The notes: generated from the sequence alone by a model not told the origin. 16,295 nucleotides of DNA from DASZUC01 sp035547775 (GCA_035547775.1 DASZUC010000032.1:1-16295); one strand, 5' to 3'; shown: positions 1 to 5,589, counted from the first letter of the stretch. Made by a program: numbers and translations.

Positions 1-86
1 GGCGTAGCCATAATCAACTGGCCCGGCCTTAGCTTGGGCGCCATACTTACTCCTACAACTCGACGCAATAAAACTGGACGTTGCAT
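1..86 (-). CDS. sodX: Nickel-SOD maturation protease, 5' part only (cut by window edge)
   Basis: Only the first 28 codons lie in the window; the 3' end is missing. The start is fixed by a strong ribosome site (AAGGAGG, 4 nt before the ATG), 20 nt after the sodN stop. The peptide begins MQRPVLLRRVVGVSMAPKLR and continues PGQLIMAT. The block G-V-S-M-A-P-K-L-R-P-G matches the catalytic-serine box of type I signal peptidases (S26 family), with Ser14-Met15 as the Ser-Met pair. In the known NiSOD systems a protease of this family, SodX, lies next to sodN and cuts the N-terminal propeptide so that His1 can bind nickel. Box plus position make SodX the best reading; the lysine of the catalytic dyad lies outside the window and cannot be checked. 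There is no obvious membrane helix in the visible part, consistent with a cytoplasmic protease. Confidence 0.8.
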   Translation of the reverse strand, partial: MQRPVLLRRVVGVSMAPKLRPGQLIMAT

Positions 87-106
87 GAAACCTCCTTTTG
101 CAAGGA

Positions 107-490
107 TTACGCTTTCTTCGTCTCCCAGAAAATCTTGGCTAGTTCGTCAATTTGGTCGATTAACTTTTGGCCTTCTTGGGCTTCCAGGTGATGCTTACAT
201 TCGCTGGCCTGTTTGATAGCCTTCCAGAATTTGTCGTGCAAATCAGGATATTTTTCGAGGTGTTCGGGCTTGAAATAATCAGCCCAGAGGACCATCAGAT
301 GATGCTTCACCAGCTCAGCGCGCTCTTCTTTGATAATCACTGCACGCAGCTTGTTGTGCTCATCCAGGCCATCGTATTTGTCCATAATGGCTTTAACGCT
401 TTTGGCCTCAATCTGAGCCTGGGCTGGATCGTACACACCGCACGGTAAATCACAATGGGCGTAGACAGGTTTGATAGAAAACAGTTTCAT
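107..490 (-). CDS. sodN: Nickel-containing superoxide dismutase precursor
   Basis: Converts superoxide to oxygen and hydrogen peroxide using a Ni centre. The product is 127 aa: an 11-residue leader (MKLFSIKPVYA) followed by the nickel hook HCDLPCGVYD, which is intact. In mature numbering His1, Cys2 and Cys6 are the nickel ligands (H12, C13, C17 of the precursor) and Tyr9 guards the active site. The rest matches the NiSOD four-helix bundle, with blocks such as IKEERAELVKHH, DYFKPEHLEKYP and the terminal IFWETKKA. Mature length would be 116 aa, essentially that of the Streptomyces enzyme. The reading frame is open further upstream, but ATG at 490 is chosen because GGAGGG lies 5 nt before it and because NiSOD leaders are short. 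A -10-like TATACT sits at 514-519 inside the end of trmD, without a clear -35. sodX follows 20 nt downstream, so the two are very likely one operon. Confidence 0.95.
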   Translation of the reverse strand: MKLFSIKPVYAHCDLPCGVYDPAQAQIEAKSVKAIMDKYDGLDEHNKLRAVIIKEERAELVKHHLMVLWADYFKPEHLEKYPDLHDKFWKAIKQASECKHHLEAQEGQKLIDQIDELAKIFWETKKA

Positions 491-522
491 TCGGTCCCTC
501 CATTTATCCTTATAGTATACTG

Positions 523-1176
523 CTACTCTGTACGGTGGCTGTGAGATTTCCGCCACTTGGCGATTTCGCCGTGATGGCCACTGAGGAGCACATCAGGAAC
601 TTGGTGGCCACGGAATTCTTCGGGACGAGTATACTGCGGAAACTCAATATTTTCATCATCAATCTGGAAGGATTCGATTTCGGCACTGGTCTCGCCGCCA
701 AGCACACCAGGGAGTAAGCGCACCACGCTATCGATCAACACCATTGCTGGCAGTTCACCACCAGTCAGCACAAAGTTACCTATGCAGAAGCTTTCATCAA
801 CCCAATTGGTTACCCGTTCATCGTACCCTTCGTAGCGTGGACAGATTATAATAAGATCCTGGTTTGTAGCGGCCAGTCTTTTAGCGTCGGACTGTTTATA
901 GAGTGTGCCCCGGGGCGTGGGCAGTAATACGCGCGCATCTGGGCTTGTGGCTTTGGCGGCTTCAATGGCTGCAACGAGTGTATCAACGCGCAACAACATG
1001 CCATCGCCACCGCCATACGGTGTATCATCAACCGCTTTACGAGAACCTAATCCAAACTCCCGGAGATTGATTAGTTGATACTCCACAGCACCTTGGTCTT
1101 GGGCCTTCCAAAGCATACTGGCATTGAGGTATGGTTCAAGCACTTCTGGGAAGAGAGTAATAATCTGGATTTTCAT
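523..1176 (-). CDS. trmD: tRNA (guanine-N1-)-methyltransferase (m1G37)
   Basis: Methylates G37 next to the anticodon of tRNAs with G36, using S-adenosylmethionine, and so prevents +1 frameshifting. The product is 217 aa, slightly short for the family because the C-terminal domain is trimmed. Visible motifs: PYGGGDGM (53-60), the trefoil-knot blocks CPRYEGYDERV (112-122) and IGNFVLTGGELPAMVLID (132-149), LLPGVLGG (154-161), and the tRNA-binding end YTRPEEFRGHQVPDVLLSGH. Two positions are off consensus: GNFVLTGG has Asn where GDYVLTGG is usual, and the catalytic Asp of the family motif D-S-F is Glu168 (IESF). No ribosome site precedes the ATG; a TAGAAT box lies 6 nt upstream, suggesting a leaderless mRNA. 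The place of trmD after rpsP and a KH gene is the usual bacterial order, but rimM is absent from between them. Confidence 0.96.
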   Translation of the reverse strand: MKIQIITLFPEVLEPYLNASMLWKAQDQGAVEYQLINLREFGLGSRKAVDDTPYGGGDGMLLRVDTLVAAIEAAKATSPDARVLLPTPRGTLYKQSDAKRLAATNQDLIIICPRYEGYDERVTNWVDESFCIGNFVLTGGELPAMVLIDSVVRLLPGVLGGETSAEIESFQIDDENIEFPQYTRPEEFRGHQVPDVLLSGHHGEIAKWRKSHSHRTE

Positions 1177-1182
1177 TTCTCT

Positions 1183-1188
1183 ATTCTA
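1183..1188 (-). promoter_or_regulatory. -10 box (TAGAAT) for leaderless trmD
   Basis: TAGAAT on the minus strand ends 6 nt before the trmD ATG, which would put the transcription start at or next to the A of the start codon. No recognisable -35 lies 16-18 nt upstream and no Shine-Dalgarno site is present. It lies just downstream of two terminators, so trmD needs its own promoter. The reading is an inference from spacing. Confidence 0.4.
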
Positions 1189-1196
1189 CCTTAAAA

Positions 1197-1221
1197 CCTA
1201 AAAGAACCTCCGAAGAGGTTC
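1197..1221 (-). terminator. Rho-independent terminator (UUCG loop), second of two
   Basis: On the minus strand GAACCTC-TTCG-GAGGTTC forms a 7-bp stem with a UUCG tetraloop (1204-1221), followed by TTTT. It lies between the first terminator and the trmD -10 box, so it would stop read-through before trmD. Confidence 0.75.
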
Positions 1222-1257
1222 CGGATGGACGGCTTGTCGTCTAAACGATTCGCCTAC

Positions 1258-1285
1258 CAAAACGAGCCCCGAAGGGCTCGTTTTG
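1258..1285. terminator. Strong bidirectional rho-independent terminator
   Basis: A perfect 12-bp inverted repeat (1258-1269 with 1274-1285) around a CGAA/TTCG tetraloop. The GC-rich core is flanked by A4/T4, so both strands end the hairpin in TTTT. On the minus strand it terminates the candidate small RNA that starts near 1368; there is no obvious plus-strand gene for it to serve. Confidence 0.85.
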
Positions 1286-1368
1286 TCACATAAAGCTCTC
1301 ATCTTTTAGGTGAAGATGCTCGCAAGGAGCTTTTGATGTTTTGGTTTGAAAGATCAGTCTTTCGACTT
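1258..1368 (-). ncRNA. Candidate small structured RNA of about 110 nt
   Basis: A near-consensus promoter (-35 TTGCAC at 1398-1403, -10 TATAAT at 1375-1380) points to a start at A1368. About 110 nt later lies a strong terminator at 1258-1285, and no open frame of useful length lies between. The transcript would fold into three hairpins: GAAAGA-CUGA-UCUUUC (1348-1363); AAAGCUC/GAGCUUU (1292-1298 with 1327-1333) enclosing CAUCUU/AAGAUG (1300-1305 with 1313-1318); and the terminator itself. I do not recognise the family. It lacks the conserved features of SRP RNA, tmRNA and RNase P RNA that I know. The alternative is a trmD leader with attenuation, but trmD has its own -10 box beyond a second terminator. 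Confidence 0.55.
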
Positions 1369-1374
1369 GGGTTG

Positions 1375-1403
1375 ATTATACGTGAGCTAGCTCACAGGTG
1401 CAA
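1375..1403 (-). promoter_or_regulatory. Sigma70-type promoter with palindromic operator in the spacer
   Basis: TTGCAC (1398-1403), 17-nt spacer, TATAAT (1375-1380) on the minus strand. Inside the spacer lies a perfect 14-bp palindrome, GTGAGCTAGCTCAC (1382-1395). A dimeric repressor bound there would directly block RNA polymerase. The promoter drives the candidate small RNA; its expected start is A1368. Confidence 0.75.
1382..1395. repeat. 14-bp perfect palindrome, putative operator
   Basis: GTGAGCTAGCTCAC has no loop and so is unlikely to act as an RNA hairpin; it suits a symmetric DNA-binding protein. Its position between -35 and -10 is a typical site for repression. The regulator is not identifiable in this window. 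Confidence 0.6.
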
Positions 1404-1405
1404 GG

Positions 1406-1519
1406 ATCAAGGGCGCCGTAACAGGGTGTAGTCTGGGATGAAAAGCGGATACTGGAACGAGTCGTACTGATGGTACGGCGAGTGAAGCATGGAGCTTTTC
1501 GCCCGGAATACGCCTTGAT
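1406..1519 (+). other. Intergenic element with nested long-range pairing, identity unknown
   Basis: Between the khpA-like gene and the promoter at 1375-1403 lies about 115 nt without a gene that can fold as one nested structure. The closing helix pairs 1406-1415 with 1511-1519 (9 bp, bulged G1413). The middle helix pairs 1433-1437 with 1502-1506 and 1440-1446 with 1494-1500 (12 bp with a small internal loop). The apical hairpin pairs 1461-1467 with 1473-1479. The pairs U1434-G1505 and U1462-G1478 are G-U wobbles only if the plus strand is the RNA, and would be A-C mismatches on the minus strand. That weakly favours a plus-strand RNA, but no plus-strand promoter or terminator is visible. It could instead be the 3' UTR of the KH gene. 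It does not match the 5S, 6S, SRP or RNase P signatures I know. Confidence 0.35.
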
Positions 1520-1529
1520 ACGGTGACCG

Positions 1530-2072
1530 CTAAATGTCTAAATCGTCGAGGTCTGCCAACTCAGCGCGGGTCTGAGCCAAGCGGTCGCTGGCTGCCTCTT
1601 CTTTAGGTGCCGGCTCTTCAGCGGGAGCTTCCGCAGCTGCAGCATCAAGCTTGTCGAGTGCAGCTACTTCTTCGTGGTCCTCAAGTTCATCGTTATACGG
1701 ATGGAGCTGACTTTTTTCTGGACGATCGTCGTCTGATTTTTTGGCTTTAGACTTAGCTGGCTTATCTGGCTGATCAATGTCAACCGTCACATCATCGCTA
1801 TCGCTGCTCGTGTGAGGTTTGGGTACCCCATTATCAACAATCTTCAGGTTGTAGCGGGCTTCGTTCTTGGTACCGAGAGCGCGCAGCAAAGTACGCAAAC
1901 TTTGAGCGGTAGCACCGCGCTTACCAATCACTCGACCAAGATCTTCAGGGTCGACCGTTAGTTCGAGCAGAACGCCCTTTTCGTCAACACGACGCTCAAT
2001 CTTAACCTCGTCCGGCTTCCCCACCAGGGACTTAACGACAAATTCTACAAATTGCTGGTCAATGGTACTCAT
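1530..2072 (-). CDS. khpA: KH-domain RNA-binding protein (KhpA-like) with long acidic tail
   Basis: A 180-aa protein. Residues 1-80 are a KhpA-type KH domain with the RNA-binding loop in GRVIGKRGATAQSLRTLLRA (GKRG at 50-53), sitting between rpsP and trmD as in many bacteria. KhpA usually ends near residue 80; here a further 100 residues follow that are low-complexity, rich in Asp, Glu, Ala and Pro, with a short Lys-rich stretch (SKAKKSDDDRP). The family binds RNA as a homodimer or with KhpB and has been linked to cell elongation and small-RNA binding; the role here is inferred. ATG at 2072 is chosen over an in-frame start 13 codons upstream because AGAGGAGG lies 6 nt before it. It has its own extended -10 promoter at 2146-2154, 122 nt after rpsP. 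The tail recalls that of S16, which suggests a shared property such as solubility or tuning of RNA affinity. Confidence 0.9.
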   Translation of the reverse strand: MSTIDQQFVEFVVKSLVGKPDEVKIERRVDEKGVLLELTVDPEDLGRVIGKRGATAQSLRTLLRALGTKNEARYNLKIVDNGVPKPHTSSDSDDVTVDIDQPDKPAKSKAKKSDDDRPEKSQLHPYNDELEDHEEVAALDKLDAAAAEAPAEEPAPKEEAASDRLAQTRAELADLDDLDI

Positions 2073-2145
2073 GTTCAGCCTCCTCTTTAGCGGTTCTTCA
2101 GTCTTCGGCAAGTTAGCATCGGCGCTTTCTTACCTGCGTGCTTCT

Positions 2146-2154
2146 AGTATACCA
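2146..2154 (-). promoter_or_regulatory. Extended -10 promoter for the KH gene
   Basis: TGGTATACT on the minus strand is a TGn-extended -10 box; no good -35 is seen, which is usual for this class. The start would be near 2139, giving a leader of about 67 nt that ends in the AGAGGAGG ribosome site. Confidence 0.5.
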
Positions 2155-2194
2155 AACGAGCGCCACCCTACCTGTAAGTTTTTACGCTTAGTGA

Positions 2195-2725
2195 CTACTC
2201 AGCTGGCTTATCAGCAGCTTCGGGCTCAGGTGTTTCAGCGGGAGCTTCAGGAGCTGGTTCTTCACTGGCCTCTTCAGCTGGTGCTTCAGGTTCAGTAGGA
2301 GCTTCATCGGTGGCCGCTTCGGGAGCAGCTTCTTCAACAGGAGCTTCGGGTTCAGCTGGAGACCCCGCTTCAGCAGCGGGAGCTTCGGGTTCAGCTGGTG
2401 CTTCAGGTTCTTCGGGACGGGTGCTGCGACGCTTTTCAGGGTTGCGCACTGTGCGGTCGAGTTTGACGGGTTCAGCTACCCATTTTGGCAATGTAACACC
2501 TTCAGCCTTTAATAAAGCCGCGACACGAGGGCTCGGCTGAGCACCGTGTTCGAGGTAGAATTGAGCTTTTTCCTTGTTGAGGTTTACGGCCTTGCTGTGA
2601 GGGTCGTAATTCCCAAGGGCGGCTACGATTTTACCGCTGGTTGGGGTCCGGCGACTGTCTTGAACGACAACGCGGAACATGGCGTGGCCTTTGCGGCCGG
2701 TACGCTGCATGCGAATAACTAGCAT
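2195..2725 (-). CDS. rpsP: Small ribosomal subunit protein S16 with long Glu/Pro/Ala tail
   Basis: S16 binds 16S rRNA in the 5' and central domains and helps 30S assembly. The start MLVIRMQRTGRKGHAMFRVV and the blocks VVQDSRRTPTSGKIVAALGNYDP and GAQPSPRVAALLK are typical. The S16 core is about 80-100 aa; the product here is 176 aa. From about residue 104 on it is a near-repetitive acidic tail built from units such as EPEAPAE, with a composition unlike the basic core. The tail would be disordered and strongly negative. The start is supported by AAAGGAG 5 nt upstream of the ATG. A consensus promoter lies at 2778-2806 with an inverted repeat over the -10. The KH gene follows after 122 nt with its own promoter. 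Confidence 0.96.
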   Translation of the reverse strand: MLVIRMQRTGRKGHAMFRVVVQDSRRTPTSGKIVAALGNYDPHSKAVNLNKEKAQFYLEHGAQPSPRVAALLKAEGVTLPKWVAEPVKLDRTVRNPEKRRSTRPEEPEAPAEPEAPAAEAGSPAEPEAPVEEAAPEAATDEAPTEPEAPAEEASEEPAPEAPAETPEPEAADKPAE

Positions 2726-2768
2726 TTAATCTCCTTTGTCTCTACGTTATTAAAGATTTATAAAGACA

Positions 2769-2788
2769 ATCTGTAGTATTTTACAGAT
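2769..2788. repeat. Inverted repeat over the rpsP -10 box and start site
   Basis: ATCTGTA (2769-2775) and TACAGAT (2782-2788) form a perfect 7-bp inverted repeat with a 6-nt spacer. It overlaps the -10 box TAAAAT and the expected start, a position suited to a repressor. It could also be partly chance in AT-rich sequence. Confidence 0.4.
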
Positions 2789-2806
2789 CATGGCCCCTGT
2801 TGTCAA
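2778..2806 (-). promoter_or_regulatory. Sigma70-type promoter for rpsP
   Basis: TTGACA (2801-2806), 17-nt spacer, TAAAAT (2778-2783) on the minus strand, a near-perfect match. The start would fall near 2771, leaving a leader of about 45 nt. It lies immediately after the stop codon of the upstream gene. Confidence 0.85.
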
Positions 2807-2809
2807 ACC

Positions 2810-3607
2810 CTAGCTATCTTGGATGGTTTTCCAGGCTGTGAGGTAATTGCGCACTTTGTCGAAATCGAGCCGAGTATTGCCTTCAGGACCACTACGTATG
2901 CGGCCTTCGGCGTCACAACTTAAATCATCAAACTCAGCCAAGAGCGGTCCAAAGTAATCATCAAGGTTGCTGGCTTCCAAGCCACCGGCCACCACCGCAC
3001 CAATCGGTAGTTGTGCCTGATAGAGCTCGTCAACATAACGACGCAAACGGCCAGGATTCATCAGGCGACCGGCGCCTTCCGACGCATCAAATAAGACGTA
3101 GTCAACGGGCAGCGTGCCCAGGCGACGGACCACTTCATGAGGGCGATACCAGTCTAAGATGTCACTGTGAGCCTGGAGCACAACTGCCACATCGCGTTGT
3201 TGATGCTTGAGATCATGCAGAATGGGACGATAATCATTGTCCATCCACGGCAGTTTATTGAGCTGCAAACCTTGCAGATAACCTGATGAGCGCTCCATCA
3301 CCCGTTCCAAGCCAACTTCCAGTTCATCATCTTCAAAAAAGCAGTGTACGAAACCTCGAGTGATGCCGGAATCGTCAGTAACGGCGGCGTCTTTTAGTTC
3401 GTCACCTACGGGGTGCCAAGCTCGTCCACGACTATTTTCAATTTCTTGTACCTGAGATTTACCGGTAGCCTGGACGCCAATCATCACAAAATGCTCGCTT
3501 GTTAGCATGCCAAGCTTCAGCGCCATATCTCCAATGGCCAACTGCTCTTCAAAGTGGCCGATGCCACTCACGCCCACATACGGCTCGGGTCGTTCCATAT
3601 CATTCAT
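2810..3607 (-). CDS. Putative TIM-barrel protein, distantly like phosphoribosylanthranilate isomerase
   Basis: A 265-aa protein without a signal peptide or membrane helix. Regular beta strands alternate with helices: YVGVSGI, FVMIGVQA, FVHCFF, LQLNKL, VAVVLQAHS, VDYVLFDASEGAG, IGAVVAGGLEASNL, DDLSCDAEGRI. The last three resemble the phosphate-binding end of TrpF (LLD..G..G, LAGGL.P.NV, DVSSG.E), and the gene ends in a TrpF-like D..K...YL helix. The N-terminal K-I-C-G block of TrpF is missing and no other trp gene is near, so tryptophan synthesis is not supported. G44-V-Q-A-T-G-K-S51 looks like a Walker A motif but lies at a barrel strand with no Walker B. The gene starts 41 nt after rnc; the start is uncertain (M1 or M4) because no ribosome site is clear. 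Function unknown. Confidence 0.6.
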   Translation of the reverse strand: MNDMERPEPYVGVSGIGHFEEQLAIGDMALKLGMLTSEHFVMIGVQATGKSQVQEIENSRGRAWHPVGDELKDAAVTDDSGITRGFVHCFFEDDELEVGLERVMERSSGYLQGLQLNKLPWMDNDYRPILHDLKHQQRDVAVVLQAHSDILDWYRPHEVVRRLGTLPVDYVLFDASEGAGRLMNPGRLRRYVDELYQAQLPIGAVVAGGLEASNLDDYFGPLLAEFDDLSCDAEGRIRSGPEGNTRLDFDKVRNYLTAWKTIQDS

Positions 3608-3648
3608 TACTAGGTATTATGCGGAGTGGGACTGGATCAATGCAAGCA

Positions 3649-4353
3649 CTAGGATTTTGTGTTCTGATAAAACTTCAGCGCTGCTTCAGCGGCTGCCTGC
3701 TGACCAGCCTGCTTGCTGGGACCCACGCCCTGACCACGCAGTTTGTTGTCGACATACACGCCGACGGTGAAGACTTTGTCGTGATCAGGCCCTTCTTCGG
3801 CCATCACTTTATACAGTGGTGTGGCGCCTTCATGACTTTGAGCTAATTCTTGCAGATGTGACTTGGGATCCATCCAGGAACCGGTAGCCAAAATGTCTTG
3901 CAAGGTACTGAGAATGTTGTCGGTAATAAAGATCTTGGCTGCGTCGTATCCCTGATCGAGATAGATCGCGCCAATGACCGCTTCGAAACTGTTGGCCAGA
4001 ATTTGTGAACGTGCCCGTTCGCTACCCCGTTTTTCCCCCCGGCTGAGGCGCAATAATGGCTCAAAACCACATTTGGCGGCCGCAGCGCTGATAGATTCGG
4101 TGCGCACTAAGCTAGAACGCCAGTTGGTCAAAATGCCTTCCGGTTCACTGTAATTACCGTACAAATACTCGGTTACTACAAGCTCCAGCACGGCATCACC
4201 CAAAAACTCGAGACGCTCGTTGTGCTCTTTGACGCTTTTCTTGTGTTCGTTGAGATAGGAACGGTGCGTAAACGCGGTAACGAGCAGTTCAATATCGGCG
4301 AAATCCACATGGAGAACATCTTGAGCAAATTGCTGGTAAGGAGCGCTATCCAT
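3649..4353 (-). CDS. rnc: Ribonuclease III
   Basis: Cuts double-stranded RNA, including the rRNA precursor stems, and processes other structured RNAs. The product is 234 aa with the usual two domains: a catalytic domain (1-150) with the signature HNERLEFLGDAVLELV (44-59), and a double-stranded RNA-binding domain (about 160-230) ending KQAGQQAAAEAALKF. Of the four metal ligands, Glu49, Asp53 and Glu124 are present. The position usually Asp in the second acidic block (A-D-x-x-E-A) is Asn121 (ANSFEA), a departure from the classic active site. Its ATG follows directly on the TAA of the upstream Nudix gene (TAAATG), which suggests translational coupling. It belongs to the rpmF-nusB-Nudix-rnc cluster; NusB and RNase III both act on rRNA transcripts. 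Confidence 0.96.
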   Translation of the reverse strand: MDSAPYQQFAQDVLHVDFADIELLVTAFTHRSYLNEHKKSVKEHNERLEFLGDAVLELVVTEYLYGNYSEPEGILTNWRSSLVRTESISAAAAKCGFEPLLRLSRGEKRGSERARSQILANSFEAVIGAIYLDQGYDAAKIFITDNILSTLQDILATGSWMDPKSHLQELAQSHEGATPLYKVMAEEGPDHDKVFTVGVYVDNKLRGQGVGPSKQAGQQAAAEAALKFYQNTKS

Positions 4354-4851
4354 TTAGAGTTTGCCTTCGCGAATTTTCTTCAGACCTAACAGAATCAGCT
4401 TGCCAATATCATCGTAGGCAATTTTATCGACAGCCTCGAGCGCAGGCAGCCATTTGATATCAGTCAACCAGTCTTCGGGGTCAAGCTTATCGGTGTCACC
4501 CTGGCCTTCCACTAACCAAATATGCATGGTCATTAAAACGAGCGTGTGGGCTCGACGATAGCGAAAGTTCACTTTCCCCAACCATACATGGGCTTCCATG
4601 TCTTGCAGGCCGGTTTCCTCGCGAATTTCACGCTCGGCAGTAGCACCTGGCTCTTCGCCAGGCTCGACATGGCCCTTAGGAATGGTCCAGCGACCTTTGG
4701 CATCCTGAATTAACAGAATTTCAATTTTTCCCTTGGCATTGCGACGAAAAACGACGCCCCCAGACGTGGTTTCACGCACAACTTCAGCAATGACGGGTCG
4801 ACGTTTGACGAGTTTGCGAAAACCTTGGATGGGCTTGGGTCGTTGCATCAT
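4354..4851 (-). CDS. Nudix hydrolase, Ap4A-hydrolase/MutT-like
   Basis: A 165-aa Nudix protein. The Nudix box is complete: G-x5-E-x7-REIREETGL, beginning at GHVEPGEEPG, so Mg-binding glutamates are in place. The Nudix fold begins near residue 28 (TSGGVVFRR) and is preceded by a basic stretch (FRKLVKRRP). The WTIPKGHVEPGE context resembles diadenosine polyphosphate hydrolases and related house-cleaning enzymes; the substrate cannot be told from sequence. The gene starts 8 nt after the nusB stop with no strong ribosome site and abuts rnc, so it looks coupled within the operon. Two adjacent ATG codons begin the frame (4851 and 4848). Confidence 0.9.
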   Translation of the reverse strand: MMQRPKPIQGFRKLVKRRPVIAEVVRETTSGGVVFRRNAKGKIEILLIQDAKGRWTIPKGHVEPGEEPGATAEREIREETGLQDMEAHVWLGKVNFRYRRAHTLVLMTMHIWLVEGQGDTDKLDPEDWLTDIKWLPALEAVDKIAYDDIGKLILLGLKKIREGKL

Positions 4852-4859
4852 ACTATTTG

Positions 4860-5372
4860 CTATTTCTTCGTAGTTTTCTTGGCCGTGGTGGCCGTTTTAG
4901 CTGGCGCTTTGGCTTTGGTGGCCTTTGGCTTAGTGGCTGGCTTCTCACCTTCGCGCTGGCGCAGTAAGGTGCCTAACACGCCATTAATAAACTTTGATGA
5001 GTTCTCGCCGCCAAAAGCTTTGGCCAATTCCACTGCTTCATTAATCACTACCTTGGGTGGCACATCAGCTTCGTGCTCAAGCTCATACAAACCAATGCGC
5101 AAAATGAGGCGATCCATACGAGCAATTTGATCGATTGGCCATTCGGGCGCTACGGGTTGTAACTCGGCATCGAGTCGCTCGGTCTCGCGATTTACACCTA
5201 CGACCAGTTGCTCAATAAAGGCGACATCTTCCACCATCTCGCGGTAGCGATCAATGTTGCGATGCAGGACTTCATTAACATCAAAGGCTTCGTCTTGCGC
5301 TTCCTGACGTAGCTCCTGCTCGTAAAGCGTTTGCAGGGCGATGATGCGACCGAGGTGACGATTCGATGCCAT
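4860..5372 (-). CDS. nusB: Transcription antitermination factor NusB with basic tail
   Basis: A 170-aa protein. Residues 1-140 match NusB: the start SNRHLGRIIALQTLYEQE, the WPIDQIARMDRLILRIGLYEL helix, and the end PPKVVINEAVELAKAFGGE plus SSKFINGVLGTLL. NusB with S10 (NusE) binds boxA RNA and lets polymerase read through rRNA operons. The last 30 residues are a low-complexity Lys/Ala/Thr tail (TKAKAPAKTATTAKKTTKK), which could bind RNA non-specifically and is the opposite charge of the S16 tail. The ribosome site AAGAAGG lies 9 nt before the ATG. It follows rpmF by 33 nt and leads into the Nudix gene. Confidence 0.95.
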   Translation of the reverse strand: MASNRHLGRIIALQTLYEQELRQEAQDEAFDVNEVLHRNIDRYREMVEDVAFIEQLVVGVNRETERLDAELQPVAPEWPIDQIARMDRLILRIGLYELEHEADVPPKVVINEAVELAKAFGGENSSKFINGVLGTLLRQREGEKPATKPKATKAKAPAKTATTAKKTTKK

Positions 5373-5405
5373 ATTGTTAAACCTTCTTCGTAGAACTGTC
5401 GCTTT

Positions 5406-5549
5406 TTAGGCGACTTTGGATGATTCCCGCTTGGTAGTGCGGACTTTCACCGGTGACTTGGCGTTGACTTTACGTGCCAACTTGAGCACCAAGTGACTGC
5501 GGCGGGTGCCGGTCTTGCGTGGACTCGTTCGTTTTTTGGGCTTGCCCAT
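5406..5549 (-). CDS. rpmF: Large ribosomal subunit protein L32, short form
   Basis: A 47-aa, highly basic protein beginning MGKPKKRTSPRKTGTRRSHL. The pattern M-x-x-P-K-K-R-T-S-x-x-R-x-x-x-R-R-S/A-H is the N-terminal signature of L32. The usual C-terminal part is absent: there are no Cys residues, so this is a zinc-free form, and the family's C-P-x-C/H-x-G segment is missing. The start is supported by AAGGAG 10 nt upstream. A near-consensus promoter lies at 5590-5618, so this is the first gene of the rpmF-nusB-Nudix-rnc operon. Confidence 0.85.
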   Translation of the reverse strand: MGKPKKRTSPRKTGTRRSHLVLKLARKVNAKSPVKVRTTKRESSKVA

Positions 5550-5589
5550 GGATGTAGGGCTCCTTCTTTAAACTAATAACCTTGGCTTA

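Noticed and set aside
1406..1519. 5S rRNA, 6S RNA, SRP RNA or RNase P RNA
   Set aside because: A GATGGTAC string recalls 5S rRNA and the size fits SRP RNA, but the conserved loops and core motifs of each family are absent.
2087..2119. A 10-codon frame (MLTCRRLKNR) ending just before the KH gene ribosome site, as a leader peptide
   Set aside because: Its own ribosome site is weak, there is no attenuator hairpin, and codons of no single amino acid are enriched. Chance is sufficient.
2310..2540. Long open frames opposite the rpsP and nusB tails
   Set aside because: They mirror low-complexity coding sequence on the other strand, lack ribosome sites and have biased composition; they are shadows.
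3455..3478. Walker A-like GVQATGKS in the TIM-barrel protein
   Set aside because: No Walker B or other NTPase motif follows, and the strand pattern fits a barrel; treated as coincidence.
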